Shown: positions 26,923-35,417, counted from the first letter of the stretch. The stretch: 64,000 nucleotides of DNA from JAVBLW01 sp031553215 (GCA_031553215.1 JAVBLW010000026.1:7945-71944), one strand, 5' to 3'. Numbers and translations are program-made. The notes: generated by a model not told the origin, from the sequence alone.

Positions 26923-27828
26923 TTATTCATTAGGTAATATGGAGTTTTCTATTTCAGTATAACTTTTTATCTTTCGATTGCTTCCTACCATCGAATTTTT
27001 AATCAAAGAGAATGGTCCTATTTCAGTATTTTCACCAATAATACTGTTTTGTATTATTGTAAATGGGTTAATCACAGAACCAGACATTATAATTGAGTCA
27101 TCAGTTATATGTGTGCTTCTAGGATCTAATATTCTTACTTTATTAGCAATTAATTTATCTATGATATCTCTTTGAAAACATATAGTCACTTTATTTAAAT
27201 CATTTTGAGTCTCAATATTTATTAATTTATATGTATATTTTACCTCATAATCAGCTATTTTATATTTTTTATTTGCCTTATTAATTAATTTTGAAAAACT
27301 AATTTCTTTATCAATTGTACTAATAAATTCCATCAAATATTTTGTCTTAAGAAGATAAACTCCAATATCAAATAGTTTCGATTTTCTTATTTCATCAATA
27401 TATATAGTATCGCTAATCCTCATAATTCCACCATACTTATCATTATTATTAAGAGAGGAAGACATTACAGATATGTCGTTATCATTAAAAAGATGAAATT
27501 CGATAAAATTTTTGACATCTTCAATCTCTAAAAGTGGCAAACTACAGGGAATTATTAAGGTATCATCATTAATTTTGTTATAACTTAGCAAAGGAGCCGC
27601 CGTTCCCGAAATACCATCATATTGAAAAATTATTTTTAAACCTTCTAATAAATATAAATATTCGACATCCTCTTTTCTGATACAAATATAAATATCCTTA
27701 AAGCCCATTTTTTTCAGCATTTGTTTTAAATATAAAATATTTTCTTTAAATAATAATTCGGCACTCCATTTCGGCCTTCCTAAATTAAGTTTTTTCGACT
27801 TACCACCAGCTAAAATCAAGACATTCAT
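26923..27828 (-). CDS. Shortened GlmU-like nucleotidyltransferase, probably inactive
   Basis: 301 aa; GlmU is about 450. The N-terminal domain (1-215) resembles the UDP-GlcNAc pyrophosphorylase half: LAGGKSKKL for LAAGKGTRM, YDGISGTAAPLL, and LPLLEIEDV. The metal-binding Asp of the GDxPL motif is replaced (IPCSLPLL). Residues 220-300 form a few left-handed beta-helix turns with the GlmU signature ILDPRSTHI, then IIGENTEIGPFSLI. The acetyltransferase part of the helix is missing. A sugar-nucleotide role or a regulatory pseudoenzyme are both possible. GGTGATTGC precedes the ATG. Confidence 0.65.
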   Translation of the reverse strand: MNVLILAGGKSKKLNLGRPKWSAELLFKENILYLKQMLKKMGFKDIYICIRKEDVEYLYLLEGLKIIFQYDGISGTAAPLLSYNKINDDTLIIPCSLPLLEIEDVKNFIEFHLFNDNDISVMSSSLNNNDKYGGIMRISDTIYIDEIRKSKLFDIGVYLLKTKYLMEFISTIDKEISFSKLINKANKKYKIADYEVKYTYKLINIETQNDLNKVTICFQRDIIDKLIANKVRILDPRSTHITDDSIIMSGSVINPFTIIQNSIIGENTEIGPFSLIKNSMVGSNRKIKSYTEIENSILPNE

Positions 27829-27860
27829 GCAATCACCATTAAATATTATGATTTAGATAT

Positions 27861-27882
27861 AAAAAAAAGAGCATAAATGCTC
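27861..27882 (-). terminator. Intrinsic terminator of the infC-rpmI-rplT operon
   Basis: GAGCAT-TT-ATGCTC stem followed by eight T on the minus strand, just after rplT. Confidence 0.85.
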
Positions 27883-27891
27883 ATTTCTTAA

Positions 27892-28554
27892 TTATTTTAA
27901 AGCAGCAATTAAATCTGCTTTTTTCATTGCTGAAATTCCAGTAATACCTTTTTCTTTAGCGATTGCTTTTAATTCAGCTACAGTCATACTTTCGTAATCA
28001 ACAGCAGTTTCTTTTTTAGTTTCAACTTTTACTGTTTCTTTTTTTACTTCAGCTTTTGGAGCAGCTTCTTTTTTAGCTTCAACTTTTGCTTCAGCTTTTT
28101 TAGGTTCAGCTTTAACTTCAACTTTTACTTGTGAAGCTTTTTCTGCTTTAGAAGCAGTTTTTAAAACTACAACATTTTCAACTGTTTTAGCAACTGGATT
28201 AGCTAATCCTTTTTTAGCTACTTCAACTAATTGTGCAAATCCTGCAGCATCTGCCACAGCCATTTCAGCTAACATTTTACGGTTAACTTCAACTCCTGCA
28301 TTTGATAATCCATTTATGAAACGAGAATATTTAATATCGTTTAATGCACAAGCTGCATTAATACGAGATATCCATAATTTACGGAATTCACGTTTTTTAG
28401 TTTTTCTGTCACGGTAAGCATATGCATATGAACGCATAACTTGTTCGTGTGCTGTTTTATATAATGTATGTTTTGAACCATAGTAACCTTTGGCTAATTT
28501 TAAGACTGCTTTACGTCTTCTTCTTGTTGTATATCCACCTTTAACTCTTGGCAT
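27892..28554 (-). CDS. rplT: 50S ribosomal protein L20 with a C-terminal SAP/Rho-N-like extension
   Basis: 220 aa against a usual length near 118. Residues 1-118 are canonical L20 (MPRVKGGYTTRRRRKAVLKL, HTLYKTAHEQVMRSYAYAYRDR, LWISRINAA). A repetitive Lys/Ala/Glu/Val linker (about 119-185) then leads to a helix-extended-helix of SAP/Rho-N type at 190-220 (MTVAELKAIAKEKGIT, KKADLIAALK). Such domains often contact nucleic acid. L20 is an early 23S rRNA-binding assembly protein and the translational regulator of this operon. Confidence 0.93.
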   Translation of the reverse strand: MPRVKGGYTTRRRRKAVLKLAKGYYGSKHTLYKTAHEQVMRSYAYAYRDRKTKKREFRKLWISRINAACALNDIKYSRFINGLSNAGVEVNRKMLAEMAVADAAGFAQLVEVAKKGLANPVAKTVENVVVLKTASKAEKASQVKVEVKAEPKKAEAKVEAKKEAAPKAEVKKETVKVETKKETAVDYESMTVAELKAIAKEKGITGISAMKKADLIAALK

Positions 28555-28574
28555 GATAATTACCTCCTATAATA

Positions 28575-28775
28575 TTATTTTAAATTGCTAATTAATTGTT
28601 TGATTCTTTTTTCATCTGTTGGATGTACTAATCCTGATTTAGAAAGATTTTTGTTTTCTTTGTGAGTCTTATTAGTTTTTAAGTGTCCTGTATATGCGTG
28701 TCCGCGTTTTAATTTTCCAGTTCCTGTAACTTTAATTCTCTTTTTTAATCCACTATGTGTTTTTTGTTTAGGCAT
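28575..28775 (-). CDS. rpmI: 50S ribosomal protein L35
   Basis: 66 aa, very basic, with the family start MPKQKTHSGLKKRIKVTGTG and ending KRIKQLISNLK. It lies between infC and rplT in the conserved order and binds 23S rRNA. Confidence 0.96.
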   Translation of the reverse strand: MPKQKTHSGLKKRIKVTGTGKLKRGHAYTGHLKTNKTHKENKNLSKSGLVHPTDEKRIKQLISNLK

Positions 28776-28789
28776 TTTCTTTACACTCC

Positions 28790-29326
28790 TTATTTTTCAT
28801 TTTTTGGCGATAAAATCGTAAATAACGATCTTCCATCTAATTTCACTGGTGCTTCAACATCTGAAATATCAGCTAAGCTTTCCGCAAAACGTTCTACAAC
28901 TTCTTTACCAATATCTTGATGTACAATCATACGTCCAAAGAAACGAAGAGATACTTTTACTTTATTTCCTTTTTCTAACATTTTACGAGCATTTTTAGAT
29001 TTCGTATCAAAATCGTGTTTTTCTATTGTTGGACTAAGTCTAATTTCTTGTAGAACTACAGTTTTTTGATTTTTCTTCATTTCTTTTAGTTTCTTTTGTT
29101 GTTCGAAACGGAATTTTGAATAATCCATCATCTTAGCAACCGGTGGATTACCCTCCGGAGAAACTAATACTAAATCTAGTCCACGTTCTGACGCTTGTCT
29201 TAAAGCATCTTGTCTTGATAAAATTCCAAGTTTTTCACCTGTGTTTGTAATAACTAATACAGTTTTACATCTAATGTCTTCATTTACAAATACATCATCT
29301 GTATTTTTCTTTTGTTGTTTGTTAAT
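28790..29326 (-). CDS. infC: Translation initiation factor IF-3, starting at an AUU codon
   Basis: 178 aa when read from ATT at 29324-29326: INKQQKKNTDDVFVNEDI, then VLVITNTGEKLGILSRQDAL and a typical IF-3 N-domain. The C-domain begins around MMDYSKFRFEQQKK and contains IRLSPTIEKHDFDTK. An internal ATG at 29131 would delete the whole N-domain. GGAGG lies 7 bases before the ATT. IF-3 discriminates against non-canonical start codons, and its own AUU start is the known basis of autoregulation in other bacteria. Confidence 0.94.
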   Translation of the reverse strand: MNKQQKKNTDDVFVNEDIRCKTVLVITNTGEKLGILSRQDALRQASERGLDLVLVSPEGNPPVAKMMDYSKFRFEQQKKLKEMKKNQKTVVLQEIRLSPTIEKHDFDTKSKNARKMLEKGNKVKVSLRFFGRMIVHQDIGKEVVERFAESLADISDVEAPVKLDGRSLFTILSPKNEK

Positions 29327-29339
29327 ACTTTCACCTCCA

Positions 29340-29475
29340 TTGATTAAATAAGCAAAAATAAAAGGGCGACAAACGCCCCTGAATATGTAAATTATCTTTA
29401 CTAGCTTTTTTGCCTACCAACTTAATCAATCAGGCGAGAAACGGGCGTCTCTTCTTTCCACTTTATTTATTTGAC
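29340..29475 (-). promoter_or_regulatory. L20-type autoregulatory leader of infC-rpmI-rplT
   Basis: On the minus strand the leader contains ACGCCC (29443-29448), able to pair with GGGGCGT (29373-29379). That pairing would disrupt the intrinsic terminator GGGCG-TTTGT-CGCCC plus a T-rich tail (29364-29378). TTGATTAA (29422-29429) is also complementary to TTAATCAA (29340-29347) just upstream of the Shine-Dalgarno sequence. The arrangement fits the Firmicute L20 leader, in which L20 binding promotes termination. Confidence 0.75.
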
Positions 29476-29481
29476 ATTATT

Positions 29482-29509
29482 ATTATACTCTTTTATTCTT
29501 TAATGTCAA
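29482..29509 (-). promoter_or_regulatory. Promoter of infC-rpmI-rplT
   Basis: TTGACA (29504-29509), 16-base spacer, TATAAT (29482-29487). Confidence 0.85.
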
Positions 29510-29517
29510 CATATTTT

Positions 29518-30237
29518 TTAATTTAACTTTAAATCTTTCTTACAATATATTCTCACTAATAAAGTATATAATAGATATGTATAAATTATTCCACCAAAAA
29601 TACCAATATTTAATATTTCATCACTAGTTAAATCTATTTTTAAAAATATTAGACTTCCTAATTCTGGCATTTTTTCTCCTATTATACTTGAAACAAAATA
29701 AAATGCAACTAATAATATACTAGCTAGTCCATGATTAAAGGCATAAATAAATATCTCTGATAAATATAAACTGAAAATATTAGATGTTATTAATCCTAGA
29801 TATAATCTTATTTCATATTTTGTAACATAATAATTACTATAAAATATGCTTGGTAATATTAAAAAAATTATATATACCACCGATATATATATAATAATGA
29901 TTTTCATAAAAACACTTAACTTCGCTTTTATTAATTGTTTTTTCCGAAACTCATTATAAAACAACAATTCTAATCTATTTTTATAGGTCATATAATCTAT
30001 TGCTGTAATCATAATTACCAGGATAAGATTTATTAATACTAATGCATTTATACTTTCCTCATAGTAATTGTCTATATAATATTTATCATTCATTATGTAC
30101 ATAGACCTTTTTAAAGGAATACTACTATTAACATAAAATATAATACATAATAAAATAAATGTTAGAATGAATATAAATATCGTTACTTTATTTAATAATG
30201 TATGTACATATAGTTTCTTTAGATTTTTCAACTGCAT
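29518..30237 (-). CDS. ABC transporter permease-like membrane protein
   Basis: 239 aa with six hydrophobic segments (about 16-35, 63-83, 108-130, 145-165, 168-188 and 207-230). A larger extracellular loop follows segment 1, as in small ABC-2-type permeases. No sequence motif of its own; the assignment rests on topology and on the ATPase gene that overlaps it by 10 bases. It is the last gene of the 31599-29518 unit. Confidence 0.7.
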   Translation of the reverse strand: MQLKNLKKLYVHTLLNKVTIFIFILTFILLCIIFYVNSSIPLKRSMYIMNDKYYIDNYYEESINALVLINLILVIMITAIDYMTYKNRLELLFYNEFRKKQLIKAKLSVFMKIIIIYISVVYIIFLILPSIFYSNYYVTKYEIRLYLGLITSNIFSLYLSEIFIYAFNHGLASILLVAFYFVSSIIGEKMPELGSLIFLKIDLTSDEILNIGIFGGIIYTYLLYTLLVRIYCKKDLKLN

Positions 30238-30815
30238 ATAATCCCATTTTCTATAATAATTTCTTTATCACAAAGTTTAGAGAATAATTTCTTTTCATGA
30301 CTACAAACCAGTACTGTTTTATTACGAATTTTAAGATGTTTCAAATCCTCAATAAATATTTTTTTCATATCAACATCTAATCCATTAATTGGTTCATCAA
30401 AAATATAAAGTTCTTTTTCCATTAATAACGTTTTAATAATTATTAATTTTTGAATCATTCCTTTTGAATATAAATTAACCGCTTTATTAGGAATTTTATA
30501 CTTCTCCATATATTTTTCAATTTCTCCTTTAGATAAGTGTTCATCCAAAAATAATTTTAAAAAATCATATCCTTTTATATATGTGGGTAATACTATTTTT
30601 TCAGGGAAATAAGATATTGATCTAGTAGACTTTATTTTTCCTTTATCTTTTGATTTTAGTGTAACAACTTGATTTATTAAATTAATTATAGTAGTCTTAC
30701 CACTACCATTTATTCCAGATAATATAACAAATTCTCCTTTTCTTATATCAAATGAAATATCAATTAAAACTTTATTCTTTTTGAAATATTTAGTAACCTT
30801 TTTAAATTCAATCAT
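30228..30815 (-). CDS. ABC transporter ATP-binding protein
   Basis: 195 aa, short for the family but with all motifs: Walker A GINGSGKTTI, signature YSKGMIQKL (a relaxed LSGGQ), Walker B LYIFDEPINGLD and the switch His in VCSHE. The signature drift and small size are typical of self-contained exporters next to a small permease. Upstream are a membrane-anchored protein (interrupted) and a secreted protein, which may be the substrate or partner. Confidence 0.88.
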   Translation of the reverse strand: MIEFKKVTKYFKKNKVLIDISFDIRKGEFVILSGINGSGKTTIINLINQVVTLKSKDKGKIKSTRSISYFPEKIVLPTYIKGYDFLKLFLDEHLSKGEIEKYMEKYKIPNKAVNLYSKGMIQKLIIIKTLLMEKELYIFDEPINGLDVDMKKIFIEDLKHLKIRNKTVLVCSHEKKLFSKLCDKEIIIENGIICS

Positions 30816-31599
30816 TTGTCTTTTGTTTTTTCATAATTGATAAATTATTGAAAAATCCCTCATAACTCATATCATTTATTCCATATATATAATTATCTAA
30901 TAGAAACATTTCATCTTCATGAATTATATAAAAGTATGTACTATTCAAGTAGTAATCATATTCATCAAGTTTCAATTTTATCTTATTTTCTTTGTTTGAT
31001 TCTAAGGCTATTATAATAGGTTCCTTTAAGAAAAGTGAATTTAAAATCCTTACTTCTTTATCAGTTGCGACATCTATACTAATTTCAATTTCATCCAGTG
31101 TTAATATTCCATCTCGCTCTATAAATACGCCCATAAGATTTGAAATAGATATATCTAATGTGTCTTTACGGGTTTCAAACAAAACATTAAATTTGCCTAA
31201 AAAACCTTTATAGTTACTATTTTGGTTTATAATTTTTAAGTATGCCTTTTCAATTTTATAATCATTATTAAGTTTAGGTATTTTAAACATTAGATTATAT
31301 TGATAATTAGTATCTTTGTGATAAATATTTATATCAAGAATTTCCAATTTGAAAATTAGATCCTCATTATAATCTACCAAATAATATTGATTTTCTTTTT
31401 CATATATTATTTCACTTTCCTTTTTATTACAAAACAGATTAACATCAAATGTGCGATCGTCTTTATATATAAGATCATAGTTTGATAGATTTATATATAA
31501 TTCTTCTTCTACAAATTCTTTTTTTGTATATTACATAACAAAAATTATTACAATTCCTATGAATAAAACTGCATTTAGTATATAAGATACTTTTTTCAT
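30808..31599 (-). pseudogene. Membrane-anchored extracellular protein interrupted by an in-frame TAA
   Basis: Translation from the ATG at 31599 gives MKKVSYILNAVLFIGIVIIFVM, a clear membrane anchor, then TAA (31531-31533). The same frame then runs open to 30808 with a plausible continuation (YTKKEFVEEELYINLSNYDL). The ATG overlaps the stop of the upstream secreted-protein gene (ATGA), so the start is well supported. The intact product would be about 262 aa: one anchor and a beta-rich, Asp/Asn/Tyr-rich outer domain. A shorter product could start at TTG 31380. No family recognised. A sequencing error cannot be excluded. Confidence 0.75.
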
Positions 31600-32240
31600 A
31601 TTGTCACTACCTTTTCAATTCTTGGATATATATCAGCTACTGTAAAATACTCATAACCACCAAATGCTTGTTTTATCCAAAAAAAATAGCTCTGTGCAAA
31701 ACCAGTTGTAAGGTACCCTGTTCCGGCAAAATACATAGTTACTCTTGTTTTTGGATCAACACTTATTTCAAATTTTTCTGTTGTTTTTACTTCAATTGTT
31801 TCACTTACGGTTTTTTCTATTTTTAAGGTTGCATCAAGACCATCCTTAAATGTCTTTACGTCCTTTTTATAAGAATATGAAAGACTTCCAGTACATGACA
31901 AAGAAACCTTTTTTACAGTTGATGTTACATTACTTAGCTCATACTTTATTGCAGTTGTACCAGTATTGTACACTGAAAATACTGTTTCACTTATAAAGTT
32001 GCATTTTACTCTATTGTTAACCGTATATGTCCTCCATCCTGAAAACTTCCTTTTTCCAACCTTTGATTTAAAATTTTTCACTTCTTCCGAAGTATAATAC
32101 CTTAACAATTTTCCAGATGATAGAGTCATACTAGAAAAAGACTGATAGTCTTGAGCTGCAGATGCATTTACTTTTGTCATATTCATTTGCATTACAAGTA
32201 AGATTACTCCCATAAATAATATTATTTTTAGTTTTTTCAT
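31596..32240 (-). CDS. Secreted protein of unknown function
   Basis: 214 aa. A signal peptide (residues 1-27, cleavage likely near VNASA) is followed by a beta-rich Ser/Thr/Tyr/Val domain. Alternating stretches such as VKKVSLSCTGSLSYSYKK and SETIEVKTTEKFEISVDPKTRVTMYF loosely recall amphipathic beta-barrel toxins, but this is weak. GAGGTG precedes the ATG. It is the first gene of a unit with the interrupted anchored protein and an ABC transporter, and its leader resembles that of the secreted Ig-repeat protein at 62054. Confidence 0.7.
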   Translation of the reverse strand: MKKLKIILFMGVILLVMQMNMTKVNASAAQDYQSFSSMTLSSGKLLRYYTSEEVKNFKSKVGKRKFSGWRTYTVNNRVKCNFISETVFSVYNTGTTAIKYELSNVTSTVKKVSLSCTGSLSYSYKKDVKTFKDGLDATLKIEKTVSETIEVKTTEKFEISVDPKTRVTMYFAGTGYLTTGFAQSYFFWIKQAFGGYEYFTVADIYPRIEKVVTI

Positions 32241-32310
32241 TTTTTCACCTCATATCATAAATAGATACAAAGAAGAATTTTTACTAAAAACAAATAATTA
32301 TTATGCTACA

Positions 32311-32369
32311 AAAAAAAGACCACAAATTAAGATTTCCTACTTTATCGAAGTCCCCTAATTTATAGTCTT
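32311..32369 (-). terminator. Long-stem terminator after the 32378 gene
   Basis: AAGAC / GTCTT and AAATTA / TAATTT form an interrupted stem around a G-rich interior loop, followed by eight T on the minus strand. Confidence 0.6.
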
Positions 32370-32377
32370 AAAATAAT

Positions 32378-33115
32378 TTATACTTCTTTCAAAATATCTT
32401 CTAACTCTTTTGGTATTGAAACACCTTCAGTAAAAATAAATTTTTTAAATAATACTATAGGCGTATAATTTTTTAATTCATTATCATCTCTAAAATACAT
32501 CATATTATTATCTTTCATATATTTGCTTTTCTCATGATAATTAAGACATATAGGAATTAAACAATCAATTAAGTATTCTTCTAACAGATCATTAAATCCT
32601 AAATAATACAAATTGGCGATTAAACCATCATACTTTCTTGATGGTTCATAAAAATATGGAGATTTTGCATTCAAAATCAATTGTTTTGGTGTATGAAATA
32701 TACCAATATAGTACAAACAAAATGAATTAAATGTTCTATCCTCTCTATCTACATCAAAAAGGAAATAATTCATGAAATATCCATAAGTAGAATATAGTTT
32801 TTTCAAATAATTAATCATCCTTTTATATGTTTCATGATTTTCAATATAAATACCACTTATATGAATAAATAGTTGACAATGGTCCCTAACAGTATCTATA
32901 TTATCTTCACATTCAAATAATCTATAGGCATCATCAAGTAATTCATTAACCTTTTCATTATTCCAAACTAAGAAATCACTTTTAGTGAAATTATCAAAAT
33001 AAAATTTCCTATCATCAAACATTGAAAAAGTATTACAATATTCACTTTTGTAATATTCTTTGGCATTTTCTAATGTTAATTCAAAATAATTACCATTTCT
33101 ATCTTTTACTTTCAT
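32378..33115 (-). CDS. Hypothetical soluble protein, possible immunity-type
   Basis: 245 aa, helical, rich in Tyr/Phe/Asp/Asn, with no signal peptide, membrane segment or known motif. It lies 59 bases downstream of the putative immunity gene for the papain-fold toxin, with the same orientation, and is closed by a terminator. Size, composition and position fit an extra or orphan immunity protein, but this is inference only. GAGGTGATTGA precedes the ATG. Confidence 0.5.
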   Translation of the reverse strand: MKVKDRNGNYFELTLENAKEYYKSEYCNTFSMFDDRKFYFDNFTKSDFLVWNNEKVNELLDDAYRLFECEDNIDTVRDHCQLFIHISGIYIENHETYKRMINYLKKLYSTYGYFMNYFLFDVDREDRTFNSFCLYYIGIFHTPKQLILNAKSPYFYEPSRKYDGLIANLYYLGFNDLLEEYLIDCLIPICLNYHEKSKYMKDNNMMYFRDDNELKNYTPIVLFKKFIFTEGVSIPKELEDILKEV

Positions 33116-33174
33116 TCAATCACCTCGTAATATAATATCCTGATAAGGCATCGTAATATATTTTTGAATTTTTA

Positions 33175-33522
33175 TTAGAACCTAATTTCATTAGTAAAAA
33201 ACAAATCAAAAAGCTTAAAAAATAATTTTATTTTTTCTCTCTCATCTGATTCTACAATGTTAATGAAATAAACATAACTACGACTATTATTAGTAATAAA
33301 ATCTTTTTTTTCTATACTTGCAGAAAATTCTTTTGCTATTTCATTTTGGCACCACTCAGAAAATTCTTTTTTAAATCGCCTATCATTTTCATAGTTATTA
33401 TTTGAAAAATAATTATTTATCAAAAAACCATCAATATAGTGAGTTAAATTTTCTAATTTTGGTTCACCAATAAAAGATTCTGGACGTTTTTTAATTATAT
33501 CAATAAATTCTTTAATATCCAT
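33175..33522 (-). CDS. Putative immunity protein for the papain-fold toxin
   Basis: 115 aa from the ATG at 33522, with AAAGGAG upstream. The start MDIKEFIDIIKKRPESFIGEP, followed by LTHYIDGFLI, fits the pattern RP-x-x-(Y/F)-(I/L)-G ... (I/L)-x-G-(Y/F) that I know from small immunity-type proteins beside bacterial toxins. The rest is charged and helical and ends in a run of Phe/Leu helices. It lies 24 bases after the toxin gene. Function is inferred from position and this pattern. Confidence 0.6.
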   Translation of the reverse strand: MDIKEFIDIIKKRPESFIGEPKLENLTHYIDGFLINNYFSNNNYENDRRFKKEFSEWCQNEIAKEFSASIEKKDFITNNSRSYVYFINIVESDEREKIKLFFKLFDLFFTNEIRF

Positions 33523-33545
33523 TTCTATTTCTCCTTTTCTAATAA

Positions 33546-34706
33546 TCATCCAATTATTTTTACAAAAATTTCAAAATAATTAGGAAAATCATAATATCCC
33601 ATATCTCTTAACCAATCAGAATAATCTATTCCATTTGGGCGAAGATTATCAAATAATGTATCACCTATTTTTATTCCTTCGTGATATTCATTAGAAGAAA
33701 TCATACCAAATTCATCTGACGAAATGTACTTGCTAGTTTTAGAAACAATCTTAACTCTTTCACCGTTTATACCATTTTCTTTCATGCCTTTTTCTAACTC
33801 ATTTGCATAATCAGTGCATTTATAATTTTGTTTGAATTCATCTGAAATATCATCTGATAATTCCTTTACTTTTTCTTTATCACTTTTTTTATTATCATTA
33901 TTGTTGTTAGGTGGTATAGGTGTTCCAGTTGAAGCACTAGAAGTCGAATTACTTGAATTAGGATAATCCAAATCATCAAAATCTAAATTACAAGCTGCCT
34001 CTATCGCATCTGCACCACTTGTCGTTAACAAAACATAACCTGCTGTTAGACCTATTCCTAATGCAGTAACTTCAGCTGTCGTCACACCTACTCCAGCCGC
34101 TACTAAGGCAGGGGCTGCAACACCGGCTGTTGCGACAACTACTGCAACGGTAGCCACAGCTACAACGGTTACTGTTGCTACTACAACTACAGCTTTTACA
34201 AGTTTCTTAAACCATCCACAATTTATAATCATTCCTGAATCAGACATTTCACTTAAAAGGATACATTCTCCATCTACGTTCATTGCCGCATCTATTTGAC
34301 CTTTTTCATTGATAAAGGCTACTCCATGAATTTCATCCATTTCGAGTTCGCCTAACTCATTATTCATAGATGCATAGATTGTTACTATGTTGGTTTCATT
34401 GTCATATTTAATATCAAATGATATGAAATAATCTTCTTCTAAAATTGCTTGTTCACTTAAATTTTCGATAAAACTTAATTCTTCGTTTGATATCTTTTTT
34501 ATACCATTAAGCTCTATTTGATTTCCAGTTGTTGATATTTCGTAGTCATCAAATACATTTAATGACTGTTGATAATCAATACTTTGTTCAATTAATTCTA
34601 CATTTCTTGTAGGTGTAGATATATTTTCTTTATCTAATACAGTTATGCAAACTGCAACTAATGCTATACACATAATAGCGCATAGACTTTTTACTATCCT
34701 TCTCAT
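33546..34706 (-). CDS. Secreted papain-fold toxin (Tox-PL-2-like)
   Basis: 386 aa from the ATG at 34706. The order is N-terminal membrane/signal segment (residues 5-24), globular prodomain (30-165), and a long hydrophobic Val/Ala/Gly stretch (170-240). A Ser/Asn/Pro linker and the C-terminal toxin domain (280-386) follow. The domain shows the papain-type triad pattern: Cys297 in NYKCTDYANEL, His342 in NEYHEGIKIG and Asp353 in LFDNLRPNGI, closing with YSDWL as in PF15643 papain-fold toxin 2. The start codon directly follows the protease stop. Likely a peptidase or deamidase effector released outside the cell. Confidence 0.75.
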   Translation of the reverse strand: MRRIVKSLCAIMCIALVAVCITVLDKENISTPTRNVELIEQSIDYQQSLNVFDDYEISTTGNQIELNGIKKISNEELSFIENLSEQAILEEDYFISFDIKYDNETNIVTIYASMNNELGELEMDEIHGVAFINEKGQIDAAMNVDGECILLSEMSDSGMIINCGWFKKLVKAVVVVATVTVVAVATVAVVVATAGVAAPALVAAGVGVTTAEVTALGIGLTAGYVLLTTSGADAIEAACNLDFDDLDYPNSSNSTSSASTGTPIPPNNNNDNKKSDKEKVKELSDDISDEFKQNYKCTDYANELEKGMKENGINGERVKIVSKTSKYISSDEFGMISSNEYHEGIKIGDTLFDNLRPNGIDYSDWLRDMGYYDFPNYFEIFVKIIG

Positions 34707-34707
34707 T

Positions 34708-35415
34708 TTAACCCTCATTTATAAATTCTTTTATAGTTTTTAAGGGTATAGAATAAGAAAATCCATAATTTACATTTCCTAAGGTATCTTTCGTTCTAAA
34801 TGTTGTAATTCCTATTAAGTTTCCTTTATTGTTTACTAATGCTCCGCCGCTATTTCCACTTGATATGTCTAGATTGGTTTGTATAACCAATCTATTTATA
34901 TTGTTGTACACAACATTTACTTCTGGTACACTTATAATTCCTTTACTAATACCTATTCCATAATTAGACGTATTTCCAATAGCGTATACTGTATCTCCAT
35001 AATTATATGTTTTATCAGCGAATTTTATTTTTTTATATTCTTTACTAATATTATTTATTTGTAGTATAGCTAAATCTAGTTCTGTATCCATTCTTACAAA
35101 TGTAGCACTTTGATAGTTTTCTTCGGCAGCGAATCTTATTTCAATATTTTCAAACACTTTAGTTTGTCCCAAGCTTGTATATGAAACAACGTGTGAATTA
35201 GTAATTAGTAATCCATTTTTATCATATATAATGCCTGTCCCATAGCTTTCACCAACATTGTCAGTATAAGCTTTTATTTCAACGATACTATTAATATTCA
35301 TGTTGTAAATATCATTAGCATCTTTTGTAGTAACATTAAAATAAATTATTATTAAACCTATTCCTAAAAGTAATATCACATTTATGATACTTAAAGCAAT
35401 TATATGCTTTTTCAT
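34708..35415 (-). CDS. Membrane-anchored trypsin-like serine protease (HtrA-type, no PDZ)
   Basis: 235 aa. One N-terminal membrane helix (residues 5-27) leads to an extracytoplasmic S1C protease domain. The triad is visible: His in GLLITNSHVVS, Asp in DTELDLAILQI, and Ser in DISSGNSGGAL. The protein ends right after the protease domain, so it lacks the PDZ domain of HtrA/DegP. It is immediately followed by the papain-fold toxin gene, which suggests that it processes or matures that exported protein. Confidence 0.88.
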   Translation of the reverse strand: MKKHIIALSIINVILLLGIGLIIIYFNVTTKDANDIYNMNINSIVEIKAYTDNVGESYGTGIIYDKNGLLITNSHVVSYTSLGQTKVFENIEIRFAAEENYQSATFVRMDTELDLAILQINNISKEYKKIKFADKTYNYGDTVYAIGNTSNYGIGISKGIISVPEVNVVYNNINRLVIQTNLDISSGNSGGALVNNKGNLIGITTFRTKDTLGNVNYGFSYSIPLKTIKEFINEG

Positions 35416-35417
35416 TC

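Noticed and set aside
28790..29131. infC as a 113-aa protein starting at ATG 29131
   Set aside because: The conserved IF-3 N-domain continues upstream in frame to an ATT with a strong Shine-Dalgarno sequence.
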